DNA of 64,000 nt, taken from positions 60,062 through 124,061 of the forward strand of contig JAWKVC010000012.1 of assembly GCA_041398245.1 (NCBI GenBank), in the 5' to 3' direction. The stretch is from UBA7672 sp041398245. Lineage in GTDB: Bacteria; Pseudomonadota; Alphaproteobacteria; Caulobacterales; Hyphomonadaceae. Below the pieces are notes generated by a model. That model saw nothing but the letters and a program-made list of their open reading frames with translations, was not told the DNA's origin and searched no databases. The position numbers and the translations under genes are program-made. Of this stretch, positions 1-9,066 are shown piece after piece (position 1 is the first letter of the stretch; every line of letters starts with the position of its first letter).

Positions 1-181
1 GCCCGCCACCCTCGATACGGATGCGGACAGCCCTGGCGCCGGCATCAAGAGCGTTCTCGATCAACTCTTTCGCAGCGGCAGCCGGGCGCTCCACCACCTC
101 GCCCGCCGCAATGCGGTTCACGGCCGCTGGCGGCAGCCGGCGGATGCGTCCCGTGGGGGGCTTGAAGGTTGATTCGGCCAT
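1..181 (-). CDS. mutL: DNA mismatch repair protein MutL, N-terminal part (cut by window edge)
   Basis: Only the first 60 codons are inside the window. The ATG is the reverse complement of 179-181, and reading leftwards it gives a GHKL ATPase N-terminus. Residues around 18-35 carry the conserved stretch with IAAGEVVERPAA, followed by KELIENALDAGA, which holds the E-N-x-x-D-A-G ATP-binding motif (motif I) of MutL. MutL couples MutS mismatch recognition to downstream repair enzymes in the cytoplasm. The gene is last in a minus-strand run after the two M16 peptidase genes, about 85 bases beyond the repaired stop of the M16 gene. The family assignment is firm from the motif. Nothing can be said about the endonuclease domain, which lies outside. 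Confidence 0.93.
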   Translation of the reverse strand, partial: MAESTFKPPTGRIRRLPPAAVNRIAAGEVVERPAAAAKELIENALDAGARAVRIRIEGGG

Positions 182-265
182 GCCCCGAACATAGTGCGGC
201 TGGGCGCGTGTTGCAGGCCGCCGCGCAGCCTGTTCCCACAGGATTTGGGCCCAAACCGAGCCGGA

Positions 266-1605
266 TCAGTCGATCCGGGGCTGACCAACCATCACGAAGG
301 CGAAGTTTTCCGGTTTCATGTATTTGGCCGCGACCCGCTTCAGGTCGTCCAGCGTCACGGCTTCGATGTAGGCGTTGCGATCTCGACATAATCGACGCCC
401 ATCCCGTCCTGCCGGAACCCCATGAGATTGCGCGCGATCTTGGCGTTGGAATCGAAGGCAAGCGGGAACGCCCCTGTGAGATAGGCCTTGGCGTCCTCCA
501 TCTCCTGCTCGGTCGGCCCGTCGCGGCCAAGCTTTCCGATGTTCTCGCGAACCAGACGCATGGTCTCTCCGGCCGTCTGGTTCATGGTCGAACTGGAGCC
601 CGTCCAGCGCGCGAGATGCGGCTGGATGCTCAGCCCGGTCGCCACGCCATAGGTCAGGCCACGCTTCTCGCGCAGCTCGTCGGCCAGACGGGATGACAGC
701 CCGCCTCCGCCGAGAATGTAATTGAGAACATAGGCCGCGTAGAAGTCTGGGTCCTCGCGCGTGATCCCGGGGCCTGAAAACATCACCAGCGTCTGGGGCT
801 GCTCCAGCTCCTTCACGATCGGACGGGATGGCGCCGGTCGCGCGACAGCGTCTGCAATGTCGGGGAGGCTCGCCGTTTGAGGCAATGCGCCGAACACCTC
901 GTCCAGACGGGACGCGAGTTCCGCGGCGGATATGTCGCCAACCACCACGACCAGCAGCTTATCCCTGGTCATCACTTTCTGCATCAGCTGGCGGACATCG
1001 TCCTTGCCGGAAGCAGCAACGGTTTCCTGCGTCGGCCGGCGCGCGTAGGGATGATCCGGGATCAGCGCCTTGTTCATGGCGCGGCTGGCCAGTGCGCGCG
1101 GATCCTTGTCCTCCTCCGCAACGCCGACAGCGAGTTCGCGCTTGGCCCGCTCGAATGGTTCGATATCAAGCCGCAGATCCGAAAACGCCATCCGGACCAT
1201 CTCGAAGCTTTCGTCGGCTGTTGCGGTCAGCGTGACGAACCCGCAGTTGGTCCAGTCCATGCCGACCCGGCAGCCAAAGTCCATGCTGAGGTCTTCCATC
1301 CGCGCGCCGTAGGCGGTGGTATCGAGATCGCCGGCGCCCTCGTTCATCATGTACGCCAGCAGCCAGCCAACCCCGGCCTTGTCCGCCGGTTCGTTCGCCG
1401 TACCTCCCCGCCACGCCATCTCCATGGCCAGGGCCGGCACGAAGTCTTCCTCAACCAGCCAGGCCGTCACGCCGCCCGGCGATGTCACCACCTGCACATC
1501 CGCCATCGAGAAATCGCGGGCAGCCAGCCTCGGCAAACCTTCCGGCTCGGGCGTCTGACACGCGGCCAGCCCGGCGAGACACGCCATGGCGAGCCAGCGG
1601 GTCAT
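266..1605 (-). CDS. M16 family peptidase-like lipoprotein (non-catalytic type), frameshifted near its 3' end
   Basis: The open frame from 1605 encodes 416 residues and stops at 355, but the last 11 residues are not M16-like. Shifting by one base at about 377-381 restores a typical M16 C-terminus (residues reading NAYIEAVTLDDLKRVAAKY, then KPENFAFVMVGQP) ending with TGA at 266-268. A single C appears to be missing, so the true protein is about 445 residues. The N-terminus is a lipoprotein signal (LAGLAAC). The HxxEH zinc motif is absent, with GVGWLLAYMM in its place, while the C-terminal half keeps the RxxxY-like segment LREKRGLTYG. This is the usual non-catalytic partner of the HxxEH-bearing M16 protein encoded just upstream, with ATGA overlap at 1602-1605. 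Likely envelope-located. The partner role is inferred from the family. Confidence 0.85.
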
Positions 1606-2957
1606 TCGCCCTCCGGCAGCAGGAAGGCGTCTACATGGTGCGGCTCGATGAGATAGCGCGTAATCGCGGACCTCACGTCATCGGACGTCACGTCGGCGAT
1701 GCGATTGTCCCACGTCTCGATGCGCGCCAGCGGCATCCCGGTGATCAGCATCTCGCCATACCAGTCTGCCAGCGTTTGCTGATTGTCCTGCCGGAAAACA
1801 GCCGACGCCGCGATAATCGACTTGGCGCGCGCCAGCTCTTCGTCGGTCGGGCCTGCGCTGGCGAAGTCCTCCACGATCTTCAGCGCCTCGTCGCGCGCCT
1901 GCTCGGCGCTCAGGCCTCGCGATGGCGACACAGATACGGTGATCGTCCCGGGGGCCTCCATCTCGTCGCTATAGCCCCATGCGCTGACGGCTCGGCCGCC
2001 CTCGACCATGCCCCGGTAAAGCCGGCCGGTCCGGCGGCCGCCCAGAATCTGCATCCCGACCAGCAGCGCTTCCGCGTCGGCATCGCCTGTCGGAACGCCG
2101 ATCCAGCTTCGCGACCAGTTCGCCTGCGTCACTTTCGGATCGAGATGTTTCAACTCGTAGGACTCGGCCAGAGGTTGCACGGCCGGCCAGCTGCGCGCCT
2201 TGAGATCGCCACGGCGCGGAATGACGCCGAAGGTTGCCTCGGCGAGCGGCTTCAGCTCCGCGGCTGTAATGTCGCCGGCCACCACCAGAACCGCGTTCTC
2301 CGGTCCATACCAGGTCCGATACCAGTTCTGCGCGTCCGCACGCGACAGTCGCGCGACTTCCTCCATCTTGCCGACAATGGGCACAGCATAGGGATGTCCG
2401 GCGAAGAGTTTCGCCCGCACTTCCTCGTCAAGCAACGCGCCAGGATTGCTGTCCACCATCTGGCGGCGTTCCTGCTGGACGACACTGCGCTCGGAAAAGA
2501 CCTCGCGGTCGCCAAGGAGCAGGTTCTGCATCCGGTCGGCTTCCAGCTGCATCATCAACGGCAGGCGATCGCGCGCTACACGGAAGAAGTAGTTCGTGTA
2601 GTCGTAGGATGTCCGGGCATTCACGAGCCCGCCATTGCGCGCAGCGATCTTCTTGTATTCACCCGCAGGCCTCGTCTCTGTCCCTTTGAACATCAGATGT
2701 TCGAGGAAATGGGCGAGCCCTGACTTGCCGGCGACTTCGTCGGCTGATCCGACCCGATACCACAGCACATGCGTCACGACCGGCGCGCGGTGGTCCGGCA
2801 GGACCACAGCGGTCAGACCATTGTCGAGTGTGAACGTTTCCGGCTTCCACTCGCCCGCGTTCTGGGCAGCGGCCGATCCAGCCGCCACGACCAGGCACAA
2901 CGCGACCGCGGTACGCCGTGCCGACTGGAAGAAGAAGGAAACGACCGTCTGAATCAC
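1602..2957 (-). CDS. M16 family zinc metallopeptidase (pitrilysin/PqqL-like)
   Basis: 451 residues with an N-terminal signal peptide (hydrophobic VALCLVVAAGSAAA followed by QNA). The zinc-binding motif HFLEH is present in SGLAHFLEHLMFKGT at about residues 80-95, and the downstream glutamate region lies in the usual place (NARTSYDYTNYFF). This is therefore the catalytically competent member of the pair. The C-terminal M16 domain follows and the length is normal for a single-chain bacterial M16 subunit. The stop overlaps the start of the non-catalytic M16 gene, which suggests a co-translated heterodimer. The gene starts 4 bases inside the end of the DUF3035 lipoprotein gene. Substrate unknown; an export or envelope peptide-degrading role is inferred from the signal peptide. 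Confidence 0.93.
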   Translation of the reverse strand: MIQTVVSFFFQSARRTAVALCLVVAAGSAAAQNAGEWKPETFTLDNGLTAVVLPDHRAPVVTHVLWYRVGSADEVAGKSGLAHFLEHLMFKGTETRPAGEYKKIAARNGGLVNARTSYDYTNYFFRVARDRLPLMMQLEADRMQNLLLGDREVFSERSVVQQERRQMVDSNPGALLDEEVRAKLFAGHPYAVPIVGKMEEVARLSRADAQNWYRTWYGPENAVLVVAGDITAAELKPLAEATFGVIPRRGDLKARSWPAVQPLAESYELKHLDPKVTQANWSRSWIGVPTGDADAEALLVGMQILGGRRTGRLYRGMVEGGRAVSAWGYSDEMEAPGTITVSVSPSRGLSAEQARDEALKIVEDFASAGPTDEELARAKSIIAASAVFRQDNQQTLADWYGEMLITGMPLARIETWDNRIADVTSDDVRSAITRYLIEPHHVDAFLLPEGE

Positions 2958-3463
2958 AGCCCGGGCAGCTTGCTCGTCGCTTTCGGCTGGATCACGACCT
3001 TGCCGCCGCCGGTGACATCCTTGAGCGCTTCGGCTTCGGCGCGCAGACGCTCGGCTTCCGCAGCCGGATCGATGATCGGGTCACTCGGCGTCGCGCCCCA
3101 GTTCAGGATCATGTCCGCGAAGCTGCGGTTCTTCCGGAGAACCTGAGCCGCGTCGAAGTCCACCTGGCTGCGCACTGTACGCTCGTTTGCGCTGCCGCCG
3201 GCTTCGCGGATGAACAACCGCTCGCCCTCGCTGGCGTTCTGGCCGAAATCAACGCCGAACACCGCGACACGGGCCTGCGCTTCCGGCGAAAGCTCTTGCG
3301 GACGGGCCTGGCCGGGCGCCGGCGGGCGCAGGTTGAATTCCGGAGGAACGGTCAAAGGCGGCTTGGCCACCACGAGGAATTCGTTAGGGCCGGCGCCGGA
3401 GGCGCAAGCCGCCGCGCTTCCCATGGCCACCACCGCAAGCCCGATCTTGGCGATACGCTTCAC
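2954..3463 (-). CDS. DUF3035 (BamF-type) lipoprotein
   Basis: 169 residues with a short charged N-terminus, a hydrophobic stretch and a lipidation cysteine at residue 20 (SAAAC). The body contains the Pro-rich segment PPLTVPPEFNLRPP and the C-terminal DPAAEAERLRAEAEALKD, typical of the DUF3035 family found in alphaproteobacteria. That family has been linked to BamF, an accessory lipoprotein of the outer-membrane beta-barrel assembly complex; the name here rests on resemblance only. The gene sits between lspA, whose product matures lipoproteins, and the M16 peptidase pair, and overlaps the latter by 4 bases. Confidence 0.75.
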   Translation of the reverse strand: MKRIAKIGLAVVAMGSAAACASGAGPNEFLVVAKPPLTVPPEFNLRPPAPGQARPQELSPEAQARVAVFGVDFGQNASEGERLFIREAGGSANERTVRSQVDFDAAQVLRKNRSFADMILNWGATPSDPIIDPAAEAERLRAEAEALKDVTGGGKVVIQPKATSKLPGL

Positions 3464-3508
3464 TGATATTCTCCTGTCGCGGTCGTCGGACCCCTGTTCG
3501 GGAGCCTT

Positions 3509-4042
3509 CTAGCCTGCTCGTTTGCGTCCGACCAGAAGCTGATCCACCAGCAAAAATATGGCGCCAATAGAGATGCTGGCGTCAGCAACGTTGAAAATCC
3601 ACGGGAAACCTACCGGCCAGCCGAACAGGTTCAGCCCGAACCATGGGCCCTGAAAGTCAATGAAATCAACGACCGCGCCGAAAACAGCCCGGTCGATCAG
3701 GTTTCCGACTGCCCCGCCGACCACCAGCGCCAGCGCCAGCGCCGTCGTCTTGCGCTCCGCCCGCAGCAACCAGACCGTGAATCCGATGGAAATCATGGAA
3801 ATCACGACGAACAGGCCCCAACGGGCCAGTCCATCCGCCTGCATCGCCCCGAAGCTGACGCCCCGGTTCCAGGTCATGGAGAAATCCATGACCGAGGAAA
3901 GCTCGATCCTTCCACAGGGCCCGCCAGCAAGGCACTCCAGCGCGCGGAAATCGGGCGTTCCCAGCACCCACGCCTTGGTCAGCTGATCCAGCGCCACGAT
4001 CGCGACGATCAGCGGGATCGCCCAGCGCCAGGAACGGGTCAT
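3509..4042 (-). CDS. lspA: Lipoprotein signal peptidase (signal peptidase II)
   Basis: From the chosen ATG at 4042 the product is 177 residues, the usual LspA length. It has four membrane segments. Family motifs in order: LDQLTKAWVL in the first segment, WNRGVSFG, VGNLIDRAVFG, VVDFIDF and FNVADASISIG. The two catalytic aspartates are those of NLIDR and NVADA. LspA removes signal peptides from prolipoproteins in the inner membrane. An in-frame ATG at 4078, 9 bases past the ileS stop, would add 12 residues; I preferred 4042 because it gives a normal short cytoplasmic N-terminus and is preceded by a GGGAAAAG stretch. It lies directly downstream of ileS, the common bacterial order. Confidence 0.93.
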   Translation of the reverse strand: MTRSWRWAIPLIVAIVALDQLTKAWVLGTPDFRALECLAGGPCGRIELSSVMDFSMTWNRGVSFGAMQADGLARWGLFVVISMISIGFTVWLLRAERKTTALALALVVGGAVGNLIDRAVFGAVVDFIDFQGPWFGLNLFGWPVGFPWIFNVADASISIGAIFLLVDQLLVGRKRAG

Positions 4043-4086
4043 CTTTTCCCGCGAAAGCCAGTCCATCGTCACTGCCATGCCCGTCA

Positions 4087-6978
4087 CTAAGCCCTTCGAT
4101 ACTCGCGGACAGCAGCTGCGTCCCGCGGGGTGATATCCGGAAACTCGGGATCCGCGCTTGCCGGATCGAAATACTTCCACGATCGGGCGCATTTGACACC
4201 CGGCGCGCGCAGGCAGGAAACAGCGACGCCATCCCCGCCCGCCACCAGATTCGCCCCGGACGTGATGAATATCTCGGCCGCGTCCTCGCCGCTGAACGCT
4301 TCAAGCAGATCTGTGTCGCCCACCGTGACGGCGACGCTGGCCTCCAGTGAAGAGCCAATGCGCTTCTCGCGCCGCTCGACCTCAAGAGCCTCGGTCACGG
4401 CCTTACGCACCTTGAAGATCGCGTCCCACTTCGCAGCAACAGCCGGAGCCAACCAGCCTTCTGGCGTCTTCGGGAATTGCTGGAGATGTACAGACCGTCC
4501 ATCGGGGTGGCGCTGCTCCCAGGCCTCCTCGCACGTGAACACCATCACCGGCGCAAACCAGATCGTGAGGCGCGTAAACACCTCGTCCATCACCGTCCGA
4601 CAGGCGCGACGGCGCACGGATGACGGCGCATCGCAATAGAGGCTGTCCTTACGGATATCGAAGTAGACGGCAGACAGATCCACGACGCAGAAATTCAACA
4701 GCTCGTGGAACGCCTTCTTGAAGTCGTAGGCGTGGTAGGCCTTCGTCACCAGATCATCGAGTTCAGCCAGGCGGTGCAACACCCAACGCTCAAGACTGGG
4801 CATCTCCGCAAGCGGAACCCGCTCGGCGTCGGTGAAGCCGTCCAACGCTCCCAGCAGATAACGCAGCGTGTTACGCAGCTTGCGGTAGATATCGCTGTTC
4901 GCGTTGAACAGATTCCAGCCGAAGCTCGGGTCGTCCCAATAGTCGGACGACGCCACCCAGATACGCAGGATGTCGGCGCCGAACTTCTCGCAGACCTCCA
5001 TCGGCGAGATGACGTTGCCCAACGACTTCGACATCTTCTCGCCGTCCTCGGCCTGCACGAAACCATGCGTGACGATGGCGTCGTATGGCGCCCGGCCGCG
5101 CGTGGCGCAGCTTTCCAGCAGCGAGGACTGGAACCACCCGCGATGCTGGTCCGAGCCTTCAAGATAAAGATCGGCTGGCCATTTGAGACCGCGATCTTCC
5201 AGCGTGAAGGCGTGTGTTGTTCCCGAGTCGAACCAGACATCCAGAATGTCGTTGATCTTCTCGAAGTCGGCCGCCCTGTGCGTTGGCCCGAGGAATTCCT
5301 GCGCATCGCCGCCAAACCATGCGTCGGCGCCAGCGGCTTTCACCGCCTCAACGATGCGGACGTTCACTGCATCATCCTTCAGGATTTCGCCCGTCTCGCG
5401 ATGAACGAACAGCGTCAGCGGCACGCCCCATGCGCGTTGGCGCGAGATCAGCCAGTCGGGCCGCTCTTCCACCATGGCACGGATACGTTGGCGCCCACGC
5501 TCTGGCGTAAAGGCCGTGGCATCGATCGCCTCAAGGCAGAGCTGACGGAGCGTTCTGCCCTCCTTGCCTTTCATGTGGGTCAACGGCTGGTCCATCGCGA
5601 TGAACCATTGCGACGTGGCGCGACGGATCACCGGCGCCTTGGAGCGCCAGGAATGTGCATCGCGCAGCGTGGTCATGCCGCGCGCCAGCAGCGCGCCCTG
5701 CTCGATCAGCTTGTCCATCACGGCCTTGTTGGCCGGGCCGTCCTGCCCGCGTTTCTTGCCTTCGACCTCAATGATGCCGAGCCCATCGAAGCCGGGGCAC
5801 TCCTTCGTGTAGCGCCCGAACTCATCGACGGTATTCGGGATGTCCGAGTTCTTGTGGCCCGTAGCCAGCCAGACGTCGTAGTCGTCCTCGCCATGGCTTG
5901 GCGCGGTGTGGACGAAACCCGTACCGGCATCGTCGGTCACGTGTCCGCCGGCCAGCATCGGCACGTCGAACGCATAACCGCCCAGCCCCGCCGCATGCAG
6001 CGGGTGCGCAAGCGTCATAGCCTGGAGCTGCGTCGCGCTGACATCGCTCAGCTTCTTCCAGCTTGCAGCCTTCGCCGCCTTCATCACGCTTTCAGCCAGC
6101 TTGTCGGCCACGATCAGCTTGTCGCCTGGCCGGATCCACGGCTCGAACGCCAGCCCCTGCTCCAGACTCTCGCACTGGTAGACGCCATAGGAAATATCGG
6201 GATTGAAGCTGACCGCGCGATTGGCCGGGATCGTCCACGGCGTCGTCGTCCAGATCACCACGCTCGCGTCATTGTGCACGCCGTCACGGATCGGGAATTT
6301 TACCCAGATCATGTTGGCCTTGCGGTCGGCGTATTCGATCTCCGCTTCGGCAAGCGCCGTCTGCTCGACCGGACTCCACATCACGGGCTTGGCCCCGCGC
6401 TTGAGCTGGCCCGACATCGCGACCTTCAGGAATTCCTTCACCGTTGCCGCTTCCGACGCATAGTCCATCGTCAGATAGGGATCAGCCCAATTTCCGGCGC
6501 CGCCCAGCCGCTTGAACTCGGAGCGCTGGATATCGATCCATTTCTGCGCATAGGCGCGACAGGCCGCACGGAACTCCGCCATGGGCACGTCACGCTTTTG
6601 CTTTCCTGCGGCGCGGTATTCTTCCTCGACCTTCCATTCGATGGGCAGGCCGTGGCAGTCCCACCCCGGGATGTAGTCAGCGTCGAACCCGGTCATCTGA
6701 CGGGTTCGGACGACAAGATCCTTGAGGGTCTTGTTCATCGATGTGCCGATGTGGATGTGGCCGTTCGCGTAGGGCGGGCCGTCGTGAAGCATGAAGGCGG
6801 GCGCCTTGCGCGCCTTCGCATCGGCTCGGAGCTGACCGTAGAGGTCTTCAGCTTCCCATTTGGCCAGGCGTTGCGGCTCCTGCTGCGGCAGGCCGCCGCG
6901 CATGGGAAAGTCAGTCTTCGGAAGGAACAGCGTATCCTTGTAGGGATTCACTGACTCATCTTTTTCAGGGCGGGTCAT
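4087..6978 (-). CDS. ileS: Isoleucine--tRNA ligase
   Basis: 963 residues, full length. The class I synthetase signature HIHIG is at residues 74-78 (PPYANGHIHIGT) and the second signature KMSKSLGNV follows in the C-terminal part of the Rossmann domain, with DQHRGWFQSSLL before it. The editing (CP1) domain lies between, with TTTPWTIPANRAVSF typical of IleRS. At the extreme C-terminus only one Cys (GVKCARSWKYF) remains of the zinc-finger-like element of the E. coli enzyme. It charges tRNA-Ile in the cytoplasm. It is followed after 8-45 bases by lspA, depending on the lspA start used, and preceded by ribF. The long plus-strand frame across this gene is an antisense shadow. Confidence 0.97.
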   Translation of the reverse strand: MTRPEKDESVNPYKDTLFLPKTDFPMRGGLPQQEPQRLAKWEAEDLYGQLRADAKARKAPAFMLHDGPPYANGHIHIGTSMNKTLKDLVVRTRQMTGFDADYIPGWDCHGLPIEWKVEEEYRAAGKQKRDVPMAEFRAACRAYAQKWIDIQRSEFKRLGGAGNWADPYLTMDYASEAATVKEFLKVAMSGQLKRGAKPVMWSPVEQTALAEAEIEYADRKANMIWVKFPIRDGVHNDASVVIWTTTPWTIPANRAVSFNPDISYGVYQCESLEQGLAFEPWIRPGDKLIVADKLAESVMKAAKAASWKKLSDVSATQLQAMTLAHPLHAAGLGGYAFDVPMLAGGHVTDDAGTGFVHTAPSHGEDDYDVWLATGHKNSDIPNTVDEFGRYTKECPGFDGLGIIEVEGKKRGQDGPANKAVMDKLIEQGALLARGMTTLRDAHSWRSKAPVIRRATSQWFIAMDQPLTHMKGKEGRTLRQLCLEAIDATAFTPERGRQRIRAMVEERPDWLISRQRAWGVPLTLFVHRETGEILKDDAVNVRIVEAVKAAGADAWFGGDAQEFLGPTHRAADFEKINDILDVWFDSGTTHAFTLEDRGLKWPADLYLEGSDQHRGWFQSSLLESCATRGRAPYDAIVTHGFVQAEDGEKMSKSLGNVISPMEVCEKFGADILRIWVASSDYWDDPSFGWNLFNANSDIYRKLRNTLRYLLGALDGFTDAERVPLAEMPSLERWVLHRLAELDDLVTKAYHAYDFKKAFHELLNFCVVDLSAVYFDIRKDSLYCDAPSSVRRRACRTVMDEVFTRLTIWFAPVMVFTCEEAWEQRHPDGRSVHLQQFPKTPEGWLAPAVAAKWDAIFKVRKAVTEALEVERREKRIGSSLEASVAVTVGDTDLLEAFSGEDAAEIFITSGANLVAGGDGVAVSCLRAPGVKCARSWKYFDPASADPEFPDITPRDAAAVREYRRA

Positions 6979-7101
6979 GATGGGCGTCGCTTTTTCGAAT
7001 GGAAGTCCTTGGGCGGATACGACTTTCCCGGCGGTTCTCGCGCTAGGTCGCGACCGCCGGGCCCATAATTCGAATGATCCAGACCCTGTTCATGCGAAGG
7101 C

Positions 7102-8013
7102 TCATAGCAGCGGCGGCCTTTCCCCGGCAAGGACGGCGCGCGCGTCGGCGACATCCCGGTGCATCTGGCCAACCAGCGCCTCGAGGCTGTCGAATTTCAG
7201 CTCGGGCCGCAGAAGCTTGACGAAAGCCGTATGCATGCGGCGGCCGTAGAAATCGTCACTTATGTCGAAGATCATGACTTCAAGCAGGGGATCGCGCAGG
7301 CCGGTCGTCGGGGTTCTGCCAAAACTTGCCACACCCGGGCGCCAGACATCGTCTTCTTCCATCCGCGACCACACGGCATAGATGCCGTGCGCCGGATGCA
7401 CGATCTCGCCCAGCTGCATGTTGGCCGTTGGAAAGCCCAGGGTCCGTCCGCGCTTTTCGCCGTGCTCAACGATGGCGTCGACGGTCCACCAATCGCCCAG
7501 ACCACGCCGCGCTTCGCCCACGTCGCCACGCTCGATCGCCTCGCGGATGCGCGAGGACGAAACCTTGGCCGCGCCGTCCTTCACCTCGGCGACAATATCG
7601 ACGGCAAAGCCAAGCTCAGCGCCGATGCGTTTCAGAGACTCTGAATCCCCCATCCGACCCTTGCCGAACCGGAAGTCGAAACCCACGCTGACAGATCGCG
7701 CGCCAATCTCGCCGATGATCACGCGTTCACAGAACTCCCGGTCCGTCATCGCGGCCATCACGGCGTCAAAGCGGAGAAGATGCACCTGGTCGACGTCAAG
7801 CGCCTCAAGCGCCAGTTCGCGACGGCGCGGCGTCATCAACCGGAAGGGCGGCGCATCGGGTTGGAAATGTCGGCGCGGCGACGGCTCGAACGTTGCAACG
7901 CCCAGAGGCGCACCAAGGCGCTTCGCCGCCGCACGCGCGTTTTCGATCACGGCGCGATGCCCGGCGTGCAGTCCGTCGAAATTCCCCAGCGCGATTGCGG
8001 CGCCCGTGGTCAA
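7102..8013 (-). CDS. ribF: Bifunctional riboflavin kinase / FAD synthetase
   Basis: About 303 residues. The N-terminal FAD synthetase domain starts with IALGNFDGLHAGHRAVI (nucleotidyltransferase HxGH-like motif) and includes FDFRFGKGRMGD and the SSSRIREAI segment. The C-terminal flavokinase domain has GRTLGFPTANMQL (the PTAN ATP-binding motif) and ends with KFDSLEALVGQMHRDV. It converts riboflavin to FMN and then FAD in the cytoplasm. The only start that keeps the domain intact is TTG at 8011-8013; no ATG or GTG lies upstream in frame before the maoC-like gene's stop, so a rare start codon is predicted. It follows the maoC-like gene by 5 bases and precedes ileS, an order common in bacteria. 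Confidence 0.93.
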   Translation of the reverse strand: MTTGAAIALGNFDGLHAGHRAVIENARAAAKRLGAPLGVATFEPSPRRHFQPDAPPFRLMTPRRRELALEALDVDQVHLLRFDAVMAAMTDREFCERVIIGEIGARSVSVGFDFRFGKGRMGDSESLKRIGAELGFAVDIVAEVKDGAAKVSSSRIREAIERGDVGEARRGLGDWWTVDAIVEHGEKRGRTLGFPTANMQLGEIVHPAHGIYAVWSRMEEDDVWRPGVASFGRTPTTGLRDPLLEVMIFDISDDFYGRRMHTAFVKLLRPELKFDSLEALVGQMHRDVADARAVLAGERPPLL

Positions 8014-8018
8014 GGCCG

Positions 8019-8447
8019 TTACTCGGCCTTGCCGGACGGCACCATGACTTTGGCTTCGCCCTTCATGACGACCTTGCCGTCGACTTCACCCTTCACGGCC
8101 ATGGTGACGCGATAGCCGCGCTCCTGCATTTCGATCACCTCGGCGGTCGAGATCACCGTGTCGCCGATCCGGACCGGTCGGACGAATTTCAGGTTCAGCT
8201 CCAGGAACACGGCGCCCGGCCCCGGCAGGTCGTTACCCAGCACGGCGGAGATGTAGGATGCCGTCAGCGCCCCGTGGGCTATCCGGCCACCGAACTGGGT
8301 CGTCTTGGCGTACGCCTCGTCCATATGCAGCGGGTTATGATCGCCGGAAATGCGGGCGAAATCGACCACGTCCTGCTCGCTGACCGTATTCTGGATGGAC
8401 ACGGTCATGCCCATTGCCAGATCGGCGAACGTCTTGCCCTTCTTCAT
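8019..8447 (-). CDS. MaoC-like (R)-specific enoyl-CoA hydratase
   Basis: 142 residues, single hotdog domain. The hydratase motif is visible as DHNPLHMDEAY followed by RIAHGALTASYIS, giving the Asp and His of the active site. This family hydrates trans-2-enoyl-CoA to (R)-3-hydroxyacyl-CoA, as PhaJ does; the exact chain length is not readable. I chose the ATG at 8445-8447 over a GTG six bases upstream because GAGGAA is spaced six bases before the ATG. The stop is 5 bases before the ribF start, so the two genes are likely co-transcribed. The 232 bases upstream, to cheY, hold no gene that I can see. Confidence 0.88.
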   Translation of the reverse strand: MKKGKTFADLAMGMTVSIQNTVSEQDVVDFARISGDHNPLHMDEAYAKTTQFGGRIAHGALTASYISAVLGNDLPGPGAVFLELNLKFVRPVRIGDTVISTAEVIEMQERGYRVTMAVKGEVDGKVVMKGEAKVMVPSGKAE

Positions 8448-8679
8448 ACCCACTTCCTCACGTCATCGGGCCTCTGGCCGAATCCGGCGCGTCCCCGCAA
8501 GCGCGCTCCCTTAATCCATCGGCCCGAACCGTGGGAACCGCTTTTCCGCCGGATCCCACGATTTCGAGGCTCCAGAGCAGCCCTAGGCGGGCCTCTAGGA
8601 TACCTTTCGACCTGATTCACCAATTATTTGGCGTCCCAGCTTACATTGCTAGCAGCACTATTCTGGGAGCGCGTCAAAC

Positions 8680-9066
8680 ATGGCCGTCGATTTGTCCATG
8701 CCGGTGCTGGTGGTCGATGACTACCAGACAATGATCCGGATCATCCGAAACCTGCTTACGCAGTTGGGTTTCCGCAATATCGACGAGGCCAAGGATGGCC
8801 GTCAGGCGCTCGATAAGATGCGGGCCTGCAAGTACGGGCTGGTCATCTCCGACTGGAACATGGAGCCAATGACCGGCTACGAGTTGCTCCAGCAGGTCCG
8901 GGCCAGCGATCAACTCAAGGCCACGCCTTTCATCATGGTCACGGCTGAATCCAAGACCGAGAACGTCATCGCCGCTAAAAAAGCGGGGGTGAACAACTAC
9001 ATCGTGAAGCCTTTCAACGCTGAAACACTCAAGGGCAAGCTCAAGGCTGTGCTGGGAGAATTCTGA
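8680..9066 (+). CDS. cheY: CheY-type single-domain response regulator
   Basis: 128 residues, one receiver domain and no output domain. The acidic pocket is D13-D14, the phospho-acceptor is D58 (ISDWNMEP), the switch threonine is T88 (MVTAES) and the conserved lysine is K110 (YIVKPF), so all key residues are intact. Y107 is at the position of the aromatic switch residue. The chemotaxis-type output is binding to the flagellar switch. The stop TGA shares its last base with the ATG of the cheZ-like gene, which supports a CheY/phosphatase pair and translational coupling. A GGGAG lies about ten bases upstream of the ATG. Confidence 0.92.
   Translation: MAVDLSMPVLVVDDYQTMIRIIRNLLTQLGFRNIDEAKDGRQALDKMRACKYGLVISDWNMEPMTGYELLQQVRASDQLKATPFIMVTAESKTENVIAAKKAGVNNYIVKPFNAETLKGKLKAVLGEF

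Noticed and set aside
4705..6954. 749-residue plus-strand open frame
   Set aside because: It is antisense to ileS, which has full family motifs; long antisense frames are common in GC-rich coding DNA.
7159..8047. Plus-strand frames over ribF
   Set aside because: Antisense to a gene with both RibF domains intact.
8630..8665. Sigma-54 promoter upstream of cheY (TGGC and TTGC)
   Set aside because: The distance between the GG and GC pairs is too long for a sigma-54 site.
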